Shown: positions 39,271-48,945 of the stretch, one piece after another
Position numbering within the stretch: position 1 is the first letter of the stretch
How the letters are laid out: each line of letters begins with the position of its first letter
Notes under the pieces: model-generated
What the model was told of the DNA's origin: nothing
What the model saw: only the letters and a program-made list of their open reading frames with translations
Database searches by the model: none
NCBI GenBank assembly: GCA_000246735.1
Contig: CM001443.1
Coordinates: forward strand, 496,129 to 554,971
Length of the DNA stretch: 58,843 nucleotides
Reading direction: 5' to 3'
DNA from: an uncultured Candidatus Poseidoniales archaeon
GTDB taxonomy: Archaea; Thermoplasmatota; Poseidoniia; Poseidoniales; Poseidoniaceae
Translations under genes and position numbers: made by a program

Positions 39271-40278
39271 ATGAAAGGACGGGTTGCCTACTTACTCATC
39301 CTCAATCTATTGTGCATGACAATGACCATTGCACCAATGGCCAGTGCAGAGACTGGCAACAGTGGATGGCGCACGGTGGGCATTGATCCAAACATGTGGA
39401 CCGATGGACCCGAGCCGGAAGACACACCCATGAAAGACACCTACCAAGGCAACGCTATTGTCGAAATTGAAGTCTCCTACGTACCCGCTCACTTCAATTC
39501 CCGCGCCTATGGAGTCATCGTGATTGAACTGTTCGAGCAATGGGCTCCCATTACGACAGAGAACATGGTTACCAACGTCGAAGATGGCATTTATGATGGC
39601 ATTTTCTTCCACCGTGTGATTGATGATTTCGTAGTTCAAGGCGGCGATCCAACTTGTTCCAAGGTCGGTGCCTACCCCCTCACAAGTCCTCAATGTGGCA
39701 GCGGCGGCACTGGGGAAACCATTCCTCTGGAAATAGATCCAAACCTTTCCCATGTCGATGGTGCCATTGGCATGGCTCGTAGTCAAGATCCAGACTCTGC
39801 GGATGCTCAGTGGTACATCGCCGAAACGGAAGCGCACAATCTGGACCCTGAGAATCGAGATGATGAGGGCTACGCCACCTTTGGAATTGTGCGAAATGGT
39901 ATGAGTCACATTCGTGCCATTGCACTTACACCTACGTCAGATGATCCGACGGGCGAAGAAATTGTTCAGAATCCTGCCTCTTCTGCTGGACGACCGACCT
40001 ATGAGGCTGAAATCATCAGCGTTCGTATGATTGGTGTGTCCGATCCAGACGGCACCCTCCGTGGGGGTGAAGTCGTTATCGATGACGGCACCACTTGGTT
40101 TTCAAGCCTGAGTGGGGCGTTTGGCCTCGTTGGTTTGAGCCTTGGTTCATTCGTAGCACTTGCCGGCGTCTGCTTCGTTGTCTTTTATGTCGCTCGAATT
40201 GATCCACCGCTCGGCATCGAACAAGACGAATCAAAGCCGGTTTTTGATGCGGTGTTATTGGATGACACGGCTTCTTGA
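39271..40278 (+). CDS. Secreted, membrane-anchored cyclophilin-type peptidyl-prolyl isomerase
   Basis: The 335-residue protein has an N-terminal signal peptide (residues 1-27, cleaved near ASAETG), a cyclophilin domain and a C-terminal membrane helix (near residues 290-315) with a short cytoplasmic tail. The cyclophilin marks are VIELFEQWAPITTENM, IFFHRVIDDFVVQGGDPT with the catalytic Arg and Phe, and GMARSQDPDSADAQWYI. It should speed proline isomerisation in exported proteins, which suits the many large secreted proteins in the window. ATG 39271 is chosen because the signal peptide starts there. The longer frame from 39169 overlaps the divergent gene. Confidence 0.9.
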   Translation: MKGRVAYLLILNLLCMTMTIAPMASAETGNSGWRTVGIDPNMWTDGPEPEDTPMKDTYQGNAIVEIEVSYVPAHFNSRAYGVIVIELFEQWAPITTENMVTNVEDGIYDGIFFHRVIDDFVVQGGDPTCSKVGAYPLTSPQCGSGGTGETIPLEIDPNLSHVDGAIGMARSQDPDSADAQWYIAETEAHNLDPENRDDEGYATFGIVRNGMSHIRAIALTPTSDDPTGEEIVQNPASSAGRPTYEAEIISVRMIGVSDPDGTLRGGEVVIDDGTTWFSSLSGAFGLVGLSLGSFVALAGVCFVVFYVARIDPPLGIEQDESKPVFDAVLLDDTAS

Positions 40279-40279
40279 T

Positions 40280-40292
40280 GCGCCTTAGGCGC
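40280..40292. terminator. Bidirectional hairpin holding a stop codon in its loop
   Basis: GCGCC and GGCGC flank TTA, which is the stop codon (TAA) of the minus-strand TYW2 gene. The hairpin begins two bases after the stop of the cyclophilin gene. The convergent pair therefore shares one compact terminator-like stem. Confidence 0.4.
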
Positions 40293-41463
40293 GCACCCTG
40301 CACAGCACGTCAAGCACGACATGCACAACGCCAGGCGAGAACGATTTGACCCGTTCAAGGTGAATACTTGTGATGTTCCATGGACGGCCCGCCTCCTGTG
40401 CCATCATCTCCAGCGTGGCGATTGTATCCATCCGCCATTGTTCGATGTGTTCCTTTTCTACGTTCATATGAATGTGAAGCATCCCGCCGGTCGGTTTGAG
40501 GCATGCAAGCGAGTGTGCCCAAACAGCTTGTGAACTGGGTAACAAACCGAGGTGACATCGGTCCGCCAGTCCCTTCAATGACGGAAGTGTGTCTTGGTTA
40601 TTCCCTTGATGAATCGTGAGTTTCTGTTCGACATCATTGGCGCTCGCTCCCCATCGCAACCCTGCAATCGATGCGGGGTTTACCTCGCAAGCATGCACAT
40701 GGGCAGCGTTGCTTCGAACCAACATTGGAAGTGTGTAGTATCCTGTGCCGGCGTACGCATCGACGATTATTTCACCCGACATATCGATCGATCCGATTCG
40801 ATGACGCTCTGTGACATTGCCAGAGGAAAACATCACCTGTTCGGCATCAAAACCAAACTGAACGCCGTAGTCAGAAAACTCAACCCATGCTGAATCGCCG
40901 TGCAGCAAACGCAACTGCGGACTTCGGGTGATGTTGTCGAGAATCTGAGCTTGCCTTGCCAGCCTTGCGCCGCCAAGCGACTGTGCTACGGCCTGCCAAA
41001 GATTTGTTTTCTCTGCTTCCTCAACATGGCTCAAGACTTCGTTCCATTGCGCCGAGTGGAAGGCTTCTTCCGGAAGGATGACAAGATCTCCCAATCGTTC
41101 CCATTTCGTCGGAAGTTCAAGCAGCGTTTGACGATGATCTGAGGTCACGGTGTGAGCGCACCACGCCTCAACGGAGCGTTTGAGTTGATCATGTGGATTC
41201 ACCGAGTGCCCTGTGATTTCAATGGGTTGAAGGTTGAACGTGAATGGTTCGACAGCCTTCAGTTTCAAAACCCTCAATTCTTCTGTGGAGAAAGGTTCAG
41301 TTTGGAGGCATGGAAAGCCTATTTCGCCTTCATTATTTACCTGAGATTGTGCAAAAGGGTAGTGCCAGCCAAGAGCCTTCAGAGCTTCATGAAGGGTTGA
41401 AGCACGTTCCTTTGCGGTCCAAATCACCACCTGCACGGGGGCTTGGTCAGTTGAACCACTCAT
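40285..41463 (-). CDS. taw2: tRNA wybutosine-synthesising enzyme TYW2/Taw2 (aminocarboxypropyltransferase)
   Basis: The 392-residue enzyme transfers the aminocarboxypropyl group of SAM to 4-demethylwyosine at position 37 of tRNA-Phe. It has the N-terminal KWERLGDLVILP block shared with Trm5, then MFSSGNVTERHRIG, where GN-x2-E separates TYW2 from Trm5. The SAM-binding DAYAGTGYYTLPML loop and a HACEVNPASIAGL acidic motif follow. It acts after Taw1, encoded at 18115-19125. ATG 41463 is chosen. The longer frame from 41565 would cross the start of the divergent surface-protein gene and has an atypical leader. Confidence 0.85.
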   Translation of the reverse strand: MSGSTDQAPVQVVIWTAKERASTLHEALKALGWHYPFAQSQVNNEGEIGFPCLQTEPFSTEELRVLKLKAVEPFTFNLQPIEITGHSVNPHDQLKRSVEAWCAHTVTSDHRQTLLELPTKWERLGDLVILPEEAFHSAQWNEVLSHVEEAEKTNLWQAVAQSLGGARLARQAQILDNITRSPQLRLLHGDSAWVEFSDYGVQFGFDAEQVMFSSGNVTERHRIGSIDMSGEIIVDAYAGTGYYTLPMLVRSNAAHVHACEVNPASIAGLRWGASANDVEQKLTIHQGNNQDTLPSLKGLADRCHLGLLPSSQAVWAHSLACLKPTGGMLHIHMNVEKEHIEQWRMDTIATLEMMAQEAGRPWNITSIHLERVKSFSPGVVHVVLDVLCRVRA

Positions 41464-41514
41464 GCTTGCATCAAGGGGGGAACGCCTATGAATGTCGCGT
41501 GACAAGCGGTGGCT

Positions 41515-44500
41515 ATGAGCGAACACACTGGTTTGTCGAACCTTCGTCAGCAGGCCCTCGCTCATGTCTTGATTGCTTTGATGGCGGTCTCAATCTTTGC
41601 CCCCATGGCCGCAGCAGCGGGCATGGCATCCTGTGACAAAGATCCCGGCGTGGCAGTTGATGGAATCTGCGATACGTACGACGATTCAGACGATGGAACG
41701 CCGAACATGCAGGATTGGATTGAAGGCACGTATGAGTTCACGATGCTTGGTACTGAACAAATACAATTGGAACTGCAATGGGCCATTCGTGAGTTCGACC
41801 GTGAAGCACTTGGTTTCACCGATCCGTTCATCACGAGCGCACTTGCGAACGACGGCCTCGATGAAGACGACGGTGCTCCGGCAGATTTCATCCGGAATTA
41901 TTTCGACCAAGAAACCGCTGGCTCCGGCTCACCAACAGTCGGTTCGAAGTTGAAAATTGAACTTTCAAACGCCATTGAGGATTCCCTTGAATCCAGTTTC
42001 GGCGAGGTTGCAGTGACCACAGATTACAGCAATCAGTACGTCGACGGTACGACGACCACTGCTTGCTCTATTGACCCGACATCGGATGCCGCAGAGGAAG
42101 GTGCTTCACAGAACGATGTCTTCAATCCACCAATTTGCATTTCGACTTCAGCGCTCATTCAACTGGACCAATCCACCTTCAATTTACAGCCAAATCCAGA
42201 TTTAGACCTTGAACGAGCGTACCAAGGTCTCTTGGTCATGGGCACTGAAATCACCTCGACGTTCGATTTCGTGGCCCGCCCTGGTCATCTTGCGACCTAC
42301 ACGGTGAACCCACCGAGTTATGCCACCATTGATGCTGTCGACGCATCAGGAACCCTGATTGAGCACACTGGGGCATCGCCGTACAATTCCAGTTCTTGGA
42401 CGCTTGACCATCGACTTGCTCAACCAACGGACAGTGACCTAAGCCAGGGTGTTGAATTGACACTTAAGCATCGGAATCGAACCAGTACGAGCACGGTGGA
42501 TGTGCCCTCGGGGTCGAAAGCATTGGATCTTCACATCACCCTTGATCTTGAAGACGAATCTGCAGCAACCCTCGGTCTTACAGCCGGTATGCACTACCTC
42601 GACCAAGCTACAATGGACGATTGGGGTGTATCACTGATGTCGGTGGCTGAGCGAGCAACGGTGCCAGTTGTGACCGCAGATGGCATACGTTTGGCCTATC
42701 ACAATGGTCTTGTGGACTTGGACAATTTCACCTCACAGTTCCCTGTTGACGTGATCGCTGAAGGAGTATCCTCGGCGGTTGCCGGTATTGAGACGATTGA
42801 GATGAACGACCTAACATGGGTTTCCACTCAAGAAGCGGTTGGAACACAGCCCTCCGGTGGTCTGAATTATTCTCACTCGACTGGGTGCTCTGAGGTCGCA
42901 CCAGCGGGGGTCGAACTCCGGTTCTGTGTTGAAGGTGAAGATGCTATGGGCACAAACCACCCGGTCTACCTCTCCACCACAAGTCAGCCATTCTCAATGC
43001 GTCTTCTGGATATTATCTCAGAAAACAATGACAATGAGACAGTAGCGGAATTCATTGACGTTCTCACAGAGGATGATTTAGAGCGTGTGCTAAATGGCGG
43101 TTTGGTTGTGACAAAGTCCCTCAATGACAACTTCCTTTCAGACATCGTCCCATCAGATTTGCCACCCACTGAGGTGACGTTGGAAATTATTCTTCCAACG
43201 TGGGTCCGCACGGCCGAGGGGAACGACCGTCTCATTCTCAAGCACACCATCGAAGGGAACAATAGCAATGTCATTTCGTTTGCCGGAACAAACCCCTATG
43301 ATTGGCGTCAAGTGGTGCGCGATGATTATCAAAATGTGAAATGTCAGACAACGCAACGAACATGCGTCACGACGGCGCTTGAAATGGACGCAAGTTCAAT
43401 TGACATCAATGAATTCACCCAAACACTGTCTGTCGAATTAGGTCTGGAGGCAGATGTGTCCGTGCATCGAATTATGATTCCAGTGGATCGCGACTTATCG
43501 TACGGTGGTACCAACATCACGATGGAAGTCTTGCCTTCCGACCTTGTCCGATTGGCCCTTGACATAGCAAGTCGCGTCGAGGATCCCATCAACCGTACAT
43601 ACAATTTTAGCGACCTGCTTGGGTCTGTGTGTGATTTCAATTACAGTATCTGTGACGAGAACCTTACGATCGTGTTCACCTCTGAGGGCTTGATGGCGTT
43701 TGTCAAGCGCGTTGGTGAATTGTTTACACAGTTCACACACGAGGCTGCAGCGAGGTTAATGGAACAAGAAGAATTGAATTTCAAGTCCGTTGATATCACA
43801 GATTTTGAGTTCAAAACTCGGCTCAAAGGCGTTGGCGCCCCGGACCTCATTGTCAGCGATGAGGAACCGCTAAGTTTGACCTTAACCATCCCGAAAGTCA
43901 CCTTCAAATTGCAACTCGATGGAGATTGGGGCCGAGTGTTTGGCGGCGATGTGGATGGCCTGCAAATTAGTCTGATCACTGATACAATGCGCTCGACCTT
44001 TGTTCAACCGATGGCCATGTTGATGCAGAGCATCACTGGCATGCTCACCAACGGAATCGTCGGATGGGATGGCGTCACGCTTCCAAATGGGGGTGACTCG
44101 ACCGATACACTCTCCTATGATCTCGACTTCAACAGCATCCTCGTTCCAGAATTTGAATTGCCTCTGAATGGGCCGCTAACCCTCCTCATGCCTCCGGGGA
44201 TCACATTGGAGAATCTAGAGTCATCTCAAGGCAACATTGTGGTTCGAACCGTCGATGGTCGCCAAGAAATCACGTACACGCTTCCAGCAGGCGATGTTGA
44301 TGACACAATCACGTTCCAACTTCACTTCTCATGGATGTACTTCTTTGTCCAATTCTGGAAGTATCCCGCGATTCTCGTCATTCTTCTCCTGCTCTTTGTT
44401 CGCCGCCGCCGAAGAAAACGAAAGAAGAAACGAGCGCGAAAGGCGGCAGCAAATGCTGCTAAACCGCAAATCAGCAACGATGAATTTGCTGACCTCTCTG

Positions 44501-44661
44501 GTTTTACAAGCACGACCCTTCATGGCGAGTTGGATGAATTGAGGGATTTCAACAACGATGCCCCACCGCCGATGCCTTCTATGCATGCCCCAATGGAAAC
44601 AACCGTGCCGTCGTTCGATGATACCCTTCTGCAAGACCTTGGCGATGAGCGATTCGAATGA
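41515..44661 (+). CDS. Very large secreted surface protein anchored by a C-terminal helix
   Basis: The 1048-residue protein has a signal peptide (residues 1-35, with a LIALMAVSIFAPMAAAA core), a long extracellular beta-rich acidic region with scattered cysteine pairs, and a C-terminal membrane helix (near residue 950). A strongly basic stop-transfer (RRRRRKRKKKRARK) and a cytoplasmic tail of about 70 residues follow. A short DxDDGTxNxxD stretch near residue 50 could bind calcium. No enzyme motif is seen. Similar giant proteins are common in Marine Group II genomes. Start ATG 41515 is used. An in-frame GTG lies six bases upstream. Its stop directly abuts the stop of the convergent uvrC gene. 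Confidence 0.78.
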   Translation: MSEHTGLSNLRQQALAHVLIALMAVSIFAPMAAAAGMASCDKDPGVAVDGICDTYDDSDDGTPNMQDWIEGTYEFTMLGTEQIQLELQWAIREFDREALGFTDPFITSALANDGLDEDDGAPADFIRNYFDQETAGSGSPTVGSKLKIELSNAIEDSLESSFGEVAVTTDYSNQYVDGTTTTACSIDPTSDAAEEGASQNDVFNPPICISTSALIQLDQSTFNLQPNPDLDLERAYQGLLVMGTEITSTFDFVARPGHLATYTVNPPSYATIDAVDASGTLIEHTGASPYNSSSWTLDHRLAQPTDSDLSQGVELTLKHRNRTSTSTVDVPSGSKALDLHITLDLEDESAATLGLTAGMHYLDQATMDDWGVSLMSVAERATVPVVTADGIRLAYHNGLVDLDNFTSQFPVDVIAEGVSSAVAGIETIEMNDLTWVSTQEAVGTQPSGGLNYSHSTGCSEVAPAGVELRFCVEGEDAMGTNHPVYLSTTSQPFSMRLLDIISENNDNETVAEFIDVLTEDDLERVLNGGLVVTKSLNDNFLSDIVPSDLPPTEVTLEIILPTWVRTAEGNDRLILKHTIEGNNSNVISFAGTNPYDWRQVVRDDYQNVKCQTTQRTCVTTALEMDASSIDINEFTQTLSVELGLEADVSVHRIMIPVDRDLSYGGTNITMEVLPSDLVRLALDIASRVEDPINRTYNFSDLLGSVCDFNYSICDENLTIVFTSEGLMAFVKRVGELFTQFTHEAAARLMEQEELNFKSVDITDFEFKTRLKGVGAPDLIVSDEEPLSLTLTIPKVTFKLQLDGDWGRVFGGDVDGLQISLITDTMRSTFVQPMAMLMQSITGMLTNGIVGWDGVTLPNGGDSTDTLSYDLDFNSILVPEFELPLNGPLTLLMPPGITLENLESSQGNIVVRTVDGRQEITYTLPAGDVDDTITFQLHFSWMYFFVQFWKYPAILVILLLLFVRRRRRKRKKKRARKAAANAAKPQISNDEFADLSGFTSTTLHGELDELRDFNNDAPPPMPSMHAPMETTVPSFDDTLLQDLGDERFE

Positions 44662-46389
44662 TCAGTTGTGCAGTGCATCGTAGATGCGTTGCGCAAGCGC
44701 TGGGCCAATGCCGGGTACGGTTGTGAGGTTGTCTGCTGAAGCATGTTGTATGCCTTGCCGGCCGCCAAAATGCCGCAATAAGTTCTGCATTTTTTTTGCA
44801 CCGAGCCCCTCCACGCCTTGGAGCGGATCAGCCATTCTGCTTTTGCCTCGACGTTTTCGATGATAGGTGTTGACAAATCGATGTGCTTCATCTCGAGCAT
44901 GGACCATCACCCGTCCCTTTCGGTCAAGAACGATTGGCTCGAGACCGTTTCTGTAAATTGTTTCTTCCCGCTTGGCCAGAGCTGCAAGGCCGAATTCACC
45001 AAGCACCCCGTGTTCCTCAAGGAGCGCTGAGATGGTCGAGAGGTGTGTCTCACCTCCATCGATCAACAACAGGTCGGGCCACGTATCTTGGCGCTTCAGC
45101 CAACGTTCAACCACTTCCCTCATCATTCGAAGGTCATCCATGGCGTCGGTTTTGACGATGTAAGTTCGGTACTCTTTCTTTGCCGGTCGGCCGTTGCGAA
45201 GCGTCACACTTGCTCCAACCCGTTCATCACCTAGCAATTGAGCCATGTCGAAGCACACGATGTGGTTGAGTTGCTCCATGCCCAAGACGGCAGCCCCTTC
45301 GTTTGCTGCTCGTTGTTCAAGCGAGCCGCTTGTTGCGTTGGCCAATCGCGTCATCTGAATGTCTGCGTTTTGTCGAGCAAGGGTCAACAAGGTAACCAAA
45401 TCGCCTCTTAGCGGCGTTCTGACTTCGACCTTTGCTTCTCGACGGCTGCAGAGCCATTCCTCAACACCGTCCAAGAGCGGCGTTGGTGTGAGCAGCAAGC
45501 GAGGTGGGCGGCGGTTGGCATAATGCTCAGCCACGAAGTTTGCCACAGTCTCGCCCAAATCGCCACGGTGGACCATTGGCCACACTTCTTGGCCTTTCAC
45601 GACCCCTTGATCGGCATGCATGATCACGACAGCCGCCATTTCGCCTTGTGCCACAATCCCAATCGCATCGCAGTCTCGATACACCTTGCTTGAGACCACA
45701 TGCTGGCCTGTTGTGGCTCGGACAGCCCGAATGGTATCCCGCCGTGCGGCGGCTTGTTCGAACCTCATTGCTTCGGAGGCGGCATCCATCTCGCTGGCGA
45801 GTTCCTCAAGCAACGCAACAGCGTCGCCGTTGAGGATCCTGCGGGCGGTGTTGACTCGTTCAGCATAGCCTGTGGCATCGATGCACGGTCCTGCACAGAG
45901 GCCGATGTGCATCGAGAGGCAACCTTGGGGGAGCAATTCTTTGCAATCACGGATTCCAAATTGCCTTCGAAGGAGTTGCATGACCTGTTTTGCTGCTCCA
46001 GCGTTGGGAAAAGGCCCCCATCGCAGGCTGCCTTTGGGCGGGTGTCGGGTGTACATGATGCGTGGAATTTCTTCCTTTGTCAGCACTAAGAATGGGTAGG
46101 ATTTGTCATCCTTAAGCATTGAATTGTAGCGCGGTTTGTGTTGTCGAATCAATTGACGTTCGAGGATGAGCGCCTCTTCGGGGGAATTGGTCACAATGCA
46201 TTCGATGTCGTCAGACCTTCGCACAAGTTCTGGGATCATTTGCCGGTCAGGTGTTTGGGCAAAGTAGGAGCGAATTCGCTCATTCAATTTCGTCGCCTTT
46301 CCAACATACAGAACACGACCCTTGTTGGTTTTGAAGAGGTACACCCCGGGTCGCTTGGGGAAATCCACCGAAGCGAGGGTGACAGGCAT
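44662..46389 (-). CDS. uvrC: Excinuclease ABC subunit C
   Basis: The 575-residue protein makes the two incisions of bacterial-type nucleotide excision repair. It has an N-terminal GIY-YIG nuclease (RPGVYLFK, then LYVGKATKLNERI) and a four-cysteine cluster (CKELLPQGC, then LCAGPC) typical of UvrC. A UvrB-binding helix (MRFEQAAARRDTIRA), an RNase-H-like second nuclease (CFDMAQLLGDERVGAS, LLLIDGGETHL) and a C-terminal helix-hairpin-helix pair (VEGLGAKK, VPGIGPALA) complete it. UvrA and UvrB are not in the window. ATG 46389 follows GGAAAGG and matches the usual N-terminus. The frame from 46452 adds a spurious leader. Confidence 0.95.
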   Translation of the reverse strand: MPVTLASVDFPKRPGVYLFKTNKGRVLYVGKATKLNERIRSYFAQTPDRQMIPELVRRSDDIECIVTNSPEEALILERQLIRQHKPRYNSMLKDDKSYPFLVLTKEEIPRIMYTRHPPKGSLRWGPFPNAGAAKQVMQLLRRQFGIRDCKELLPQGCLSMHIGLCAGPCIDATGYAERVNTARRILNGDAVALLEELASEMDAASEAMRFEQAAARRDTIRAVRATTGQHVVSSKVYRDCDAIGIVAQGEMAAVVIMHADQGVVKGQEVWPMVHRGDLGETVANFVAEHYANRRPPRLLLTPTPLLDGVEEWLCSRREAKVEVRTPLRGDLVTLLTLARQNADIQMTRLANATSGSLEQRAANEGAAVLGMEQLNHIVCFDMAQLLGDERVGASVTLRNGRPAKKEYRTYIVKTDAMDDLRMMREVVERWLKRQDTWPDLLLIDGGETHLSTISALLEEHGVLGEFGLAALAKREETIYRNGLEPIVLDRKGRVMVHARDEAHRFVNTYHRKRRGKSRMADPLQGVEGLGAKKMQNLLRHFGGRQGIQHASADNLTTVPGIGPALAQRIYDALHN

Positions 46390-46490
46390 GCCCTTTCCTT
46401 CCCGCCGCCCCCAAAAAAGGAAACCCTTGGTTGGCTGAGGCTGACGCAACAAAAGCGGTGGTTAGAAAGGAGCCTGTGCTTCGGTAGGGC

Positions 46491-48701
46491 ATGGTTGGTG
46501 GTCTTTCGGGTCCTCAGGAGCGTATTTTGCGCTGGCTTGGAGGCTTTTCACCGGCGATGGAGAAAGCCTGGGATGTCACCCGGCACCTTTCACTTCCTGG
46601 AATCAGTGAAGCACTTGGCGTTGTTCGAAGCGCACTCAACGCTCCTTTGAGCACGCTTGAAAGCAGTGGTCTTGTGTACAAAAGAAAAGCACACGTCATC
46701 GGCGGCGGTTCCCGACGAAGGCATGTCTACCACCTCACCGATCAAGGACGAGATAAACTCGACTCACTCGGCGATGCCAAAGTCTCAAAGAAGACCTCTC
46801 GAGGAAATTCATTCGGTGCTTTACCAGTGCTTGGGGAAGTGCATGGCCGTCATCACCTCGCCGCGGAGGTCAGTGAAAGCATTCTCCAAGAACACTGCAT
46901 GGTGTTGAGTGGTTTACCTGGAATTGGCAAAACAACGGTGGGCGGTCTTGTCAGCGAACACCTTCTCGATTCAGGGACCAATGTTCGTTGGGCACAGGTT
47001 GGCGAATTCACCGACTTGCATGCTCTTTGCGACCAATGGGGCTTCAAAGGTCCCTTTCCCAAAAACAACCATGCGCTTGCTGAATACGCCGCAATGAAGT
47101 GCAAAGGGGATGTCCTCGTTATCGATGACGCCCACCTCATTCCAGAGCGTCACATTGCCTCAATCCGCGCCTTTTGCAAGGAACTTGACACCGCAGCAGC
47201 TGCCCATATTCTCCTCATCGGACGCGAACCCCTATCGTTCCCGGAAGCCCTTCCTCGGATTGCCGTCCCTTCGCTTGAAGTCAAGGATGCAGCCCTGCTC
47301 TTGGGCGACTCTATTGGAGAAGGGGAACGGATGCACATCGCAGAAAGCCTCGGTGGTCACCCGCTTGCGATTCTTCTCCACGAGGAAGGTTCGCCCTTGC
47401 CAGAAGCAGGGGCCGATGTTCAATCTTACGTGGAGAACGTTGTTCTGTCCACCCTTGATCATTCGACTCGAAGCGGACTGGACCATATTGTGATGGTTCC
47501 AATGCCCATCGAAGCAAGCAAAGCGTTCGACAGCGAAGTCGTCGGCACATTGGATGACTATGCGTTCTTGCGTTGGACCTCGAACCTTGAGAAAATGGAA
47601 ATTCAACACTTGGTTCGAAACGTCCGAAGGTCGGCTCTCGATGACGACACAAAGCGCAGGTTGCACAAGGCCGCGGTCAAACACTGGGAAGGCTTAGCAG
47701 AAACGGCAGACGACCAAATCATCCTCCTCTACCACCGTATTGCCAGCCTCGAAGAAGGCATGGATACGCAACTTGATGCAGAAATGGAGCGGTTGCTGGA
47801 AACCCATTCTGGCGCCTTTTCTGTCTTGCTGGAGCAAGCAATCAAGGTTTCCACGATGCCTTCTCATTTGCATTACTTAGCAGGGAAAGTGGCCATTGAG
47901 CGGTGTGAACCAGAGCATGTCCGCCGTCACCTCGAAGGTTTGGAAGATTCCGCAGAATCCCGTCACTTAGCGCTGGGATTGGCCATGCTTGAAGGACGAA
48001 TTCAAGATGCGGATGAAATCATTGAGGAAGGTCTTGACTCGGCAGATCAGGCCGACATCAATCGAATGGCGCTTGCTGCTGCCTCGAGGCGACTGGATGA
48101 CCGAGTCTTCGGTCAACAAGATTCCTCACTTTCCAACGATGTGAAAGTGTACCTTGCGAAGGTGAAAATTCCAGAAGGTCAACCAGAGCAACGCTCGGTA
48201 ACGCTTGTGGCCATCTCCATGATTCAACACGCTCTTGCTCTCTGTGAGGGAGATTTCGAACGAGCAGAAAGGCTTCGTAGTTCGCTCGCAGGTATTGCCG
48301 GATTTGCACAACCTCTTCTTTTGGGCATGGAGGCAAAAGCGGCCCTCTTTGCTCACAAACCAGGCGATGAAGCCGCCCTCAACATCGAACGGATGGAAGA
48401 AGCCATTGAAGCTCAAACCAACAGCATCCGGGCCGATGCGTTGCGACTCTCGCTGGTCGAGCAATTGATTGGCTTAGATGAAATCAAGGCCAAACAGATG
48501 TTCATTGTGATCAAGGAGCCGGGGCAGACTGCAACGAGCGCCACCCTCCACCGATTGCACGCCCGGTGGTGGACATGCAAAGCGAAATTGCAACCCAACA
48601 TGCGAAGGATTGCGCTCCGTGAAGCCATCACGCAACATCGAGCAGCGGGGTGCCCCCGAGCGGCAAAAGCCCTCGAGACTCAACTTCATTCGTTGTTGTG
48701 A
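46491..48701 (+). CDS. Winged-helix STAND-type ATPase with helical-repeat C-terminus
   Basis: The 736-residue protein combines an N-terminal MarR-like winged helix (residues 1-95, with LSTLESSGLVYKRK and a wing containing GGGSRRRHVYHLTDQGR) and a signal-transducing P-loop NTPase. Walker A is GLPGIGKTT near residues 140-148 and Walker B is DVLVIDDAHL near 205. An LLIGREPLSFP sensor-1 strand and a GGHPLAI motif typical of STAND proteins follow. About 400 residues of TPR-like helical repeats come last. Such proteins act as ligand-gated switches in transcription or defence. No effector nuclease or membrane domain is attached, so regulation of transcription is the simpler guess. Its stop abuts the convergent RAM-domain gene. 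Confidence 0.82.
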   Translation: MVGGLSGPQERILRWLGGFSPAMEKAWDVTRHLSLPGISEALGVVRSALNAPLSTLESSGLVYKRKAHVIGGGSRRRHVYHLTDQGRDKLDSLGDAKVSKKTSRGNSFGALPVLGEVHGRHHLAAEVSESILQEHCMVLSGLPGIGKTTVGGLVSEHLLDSGTNVRWAQVGEFTDLHALCDQWGFKGPFPKNNHALAEYAAMKCKGDVLVIDDAHLIPERHIASIRAFCKELDTAAAAHILLIGREPLSFPEALPRIAVPSLEVKDAALLLGDSIGEGERMHIAESLGGHPLAILLHEEGSPLPEAGADVQSYVENVVLSTLDHSTRSGLDHIVMVPMPIEASKAFDSEVVGTLDDYAFLRWTSNLEKMEIQHLVRNVRRSALDDDTKRRLHKAAVKHWEGLAETADDQIILLYHRIASLEEGMDTQLDAEMERLLETHSGAFSVLLEQAIKVSTMPSHLHYLAGKVAIERCEPEHVRRHLEGLEDSAESRHLALGLAMLEGRIQDADEIIEEGLDSADQADINRMALAAASRRLDDRVFGQQDSSLSNDVKVYLAKVKIPEGQPEQRSVTLVAISMIQHALALCEGDFERAERLRSSLAGIAGFAQPLLLGMEAKAALFAHKPGDEAALNIERMEEAIEAQTNSIRADALRLSLVEQLIGLDEIKAKQMFIVIKEPGQTATSATLHRLHARWWTCKAKLQPNMRRIALREAITQHRAAGCPRAAKALETQLHSLL

Positions 48702-48935
48702 TCAGAGTTCAGCACCGATCAGCGTCTTGGTGTCTGCAATCCCATCAATGACTCGGATTTCTTCAACAATGCAGCGGGTGAGTGTGTATTCATCATCTGC
48801 TTGAACTCGAGCAATCAAGTCATATTCACCGAACAGCATCCATCGGTCAGTGACAAATTCGATGCCATCAAGTGTTGCACGAACATCATGCTCTCGTCCG
48901 GGTCGCGTGGTAATCAATACAAATCCAATCGCCAT
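48702..48935 (-). CDS. RAM-domain (Lrp/AsnC C-terminal) protein, copy 1
   Basis: The 77-residue protein is a stand-alone RAM (regulation of amino-acid metabolism) ligand-binding domain: a FVLITTRPGREHDV first strand-helix, a WMLFGEYDLIARV central strand, and a DTKTLIGAEL end. It has no DNA-binding helix-turn-helix. Stand-alone RAM domains form oligomers that bind amino acids and modulate full Lrp regulators. ATG 48935 is preceded by GGTGAGG. It lies ten bases after copy 2 on the same strand and has a similar length, so the two are a cotranscribed paralogous pair. Confidence 0.85.
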   Translation of the reverse strand: MAIGFVLITTRPGREHDVRATLDGIEFVTDRWMLFGEYDLIARVQADDEYTLTRCIVEEIRVIDGIADTKTLIGAEL

Positions 48936-48945
48936 TTTCCTCACC

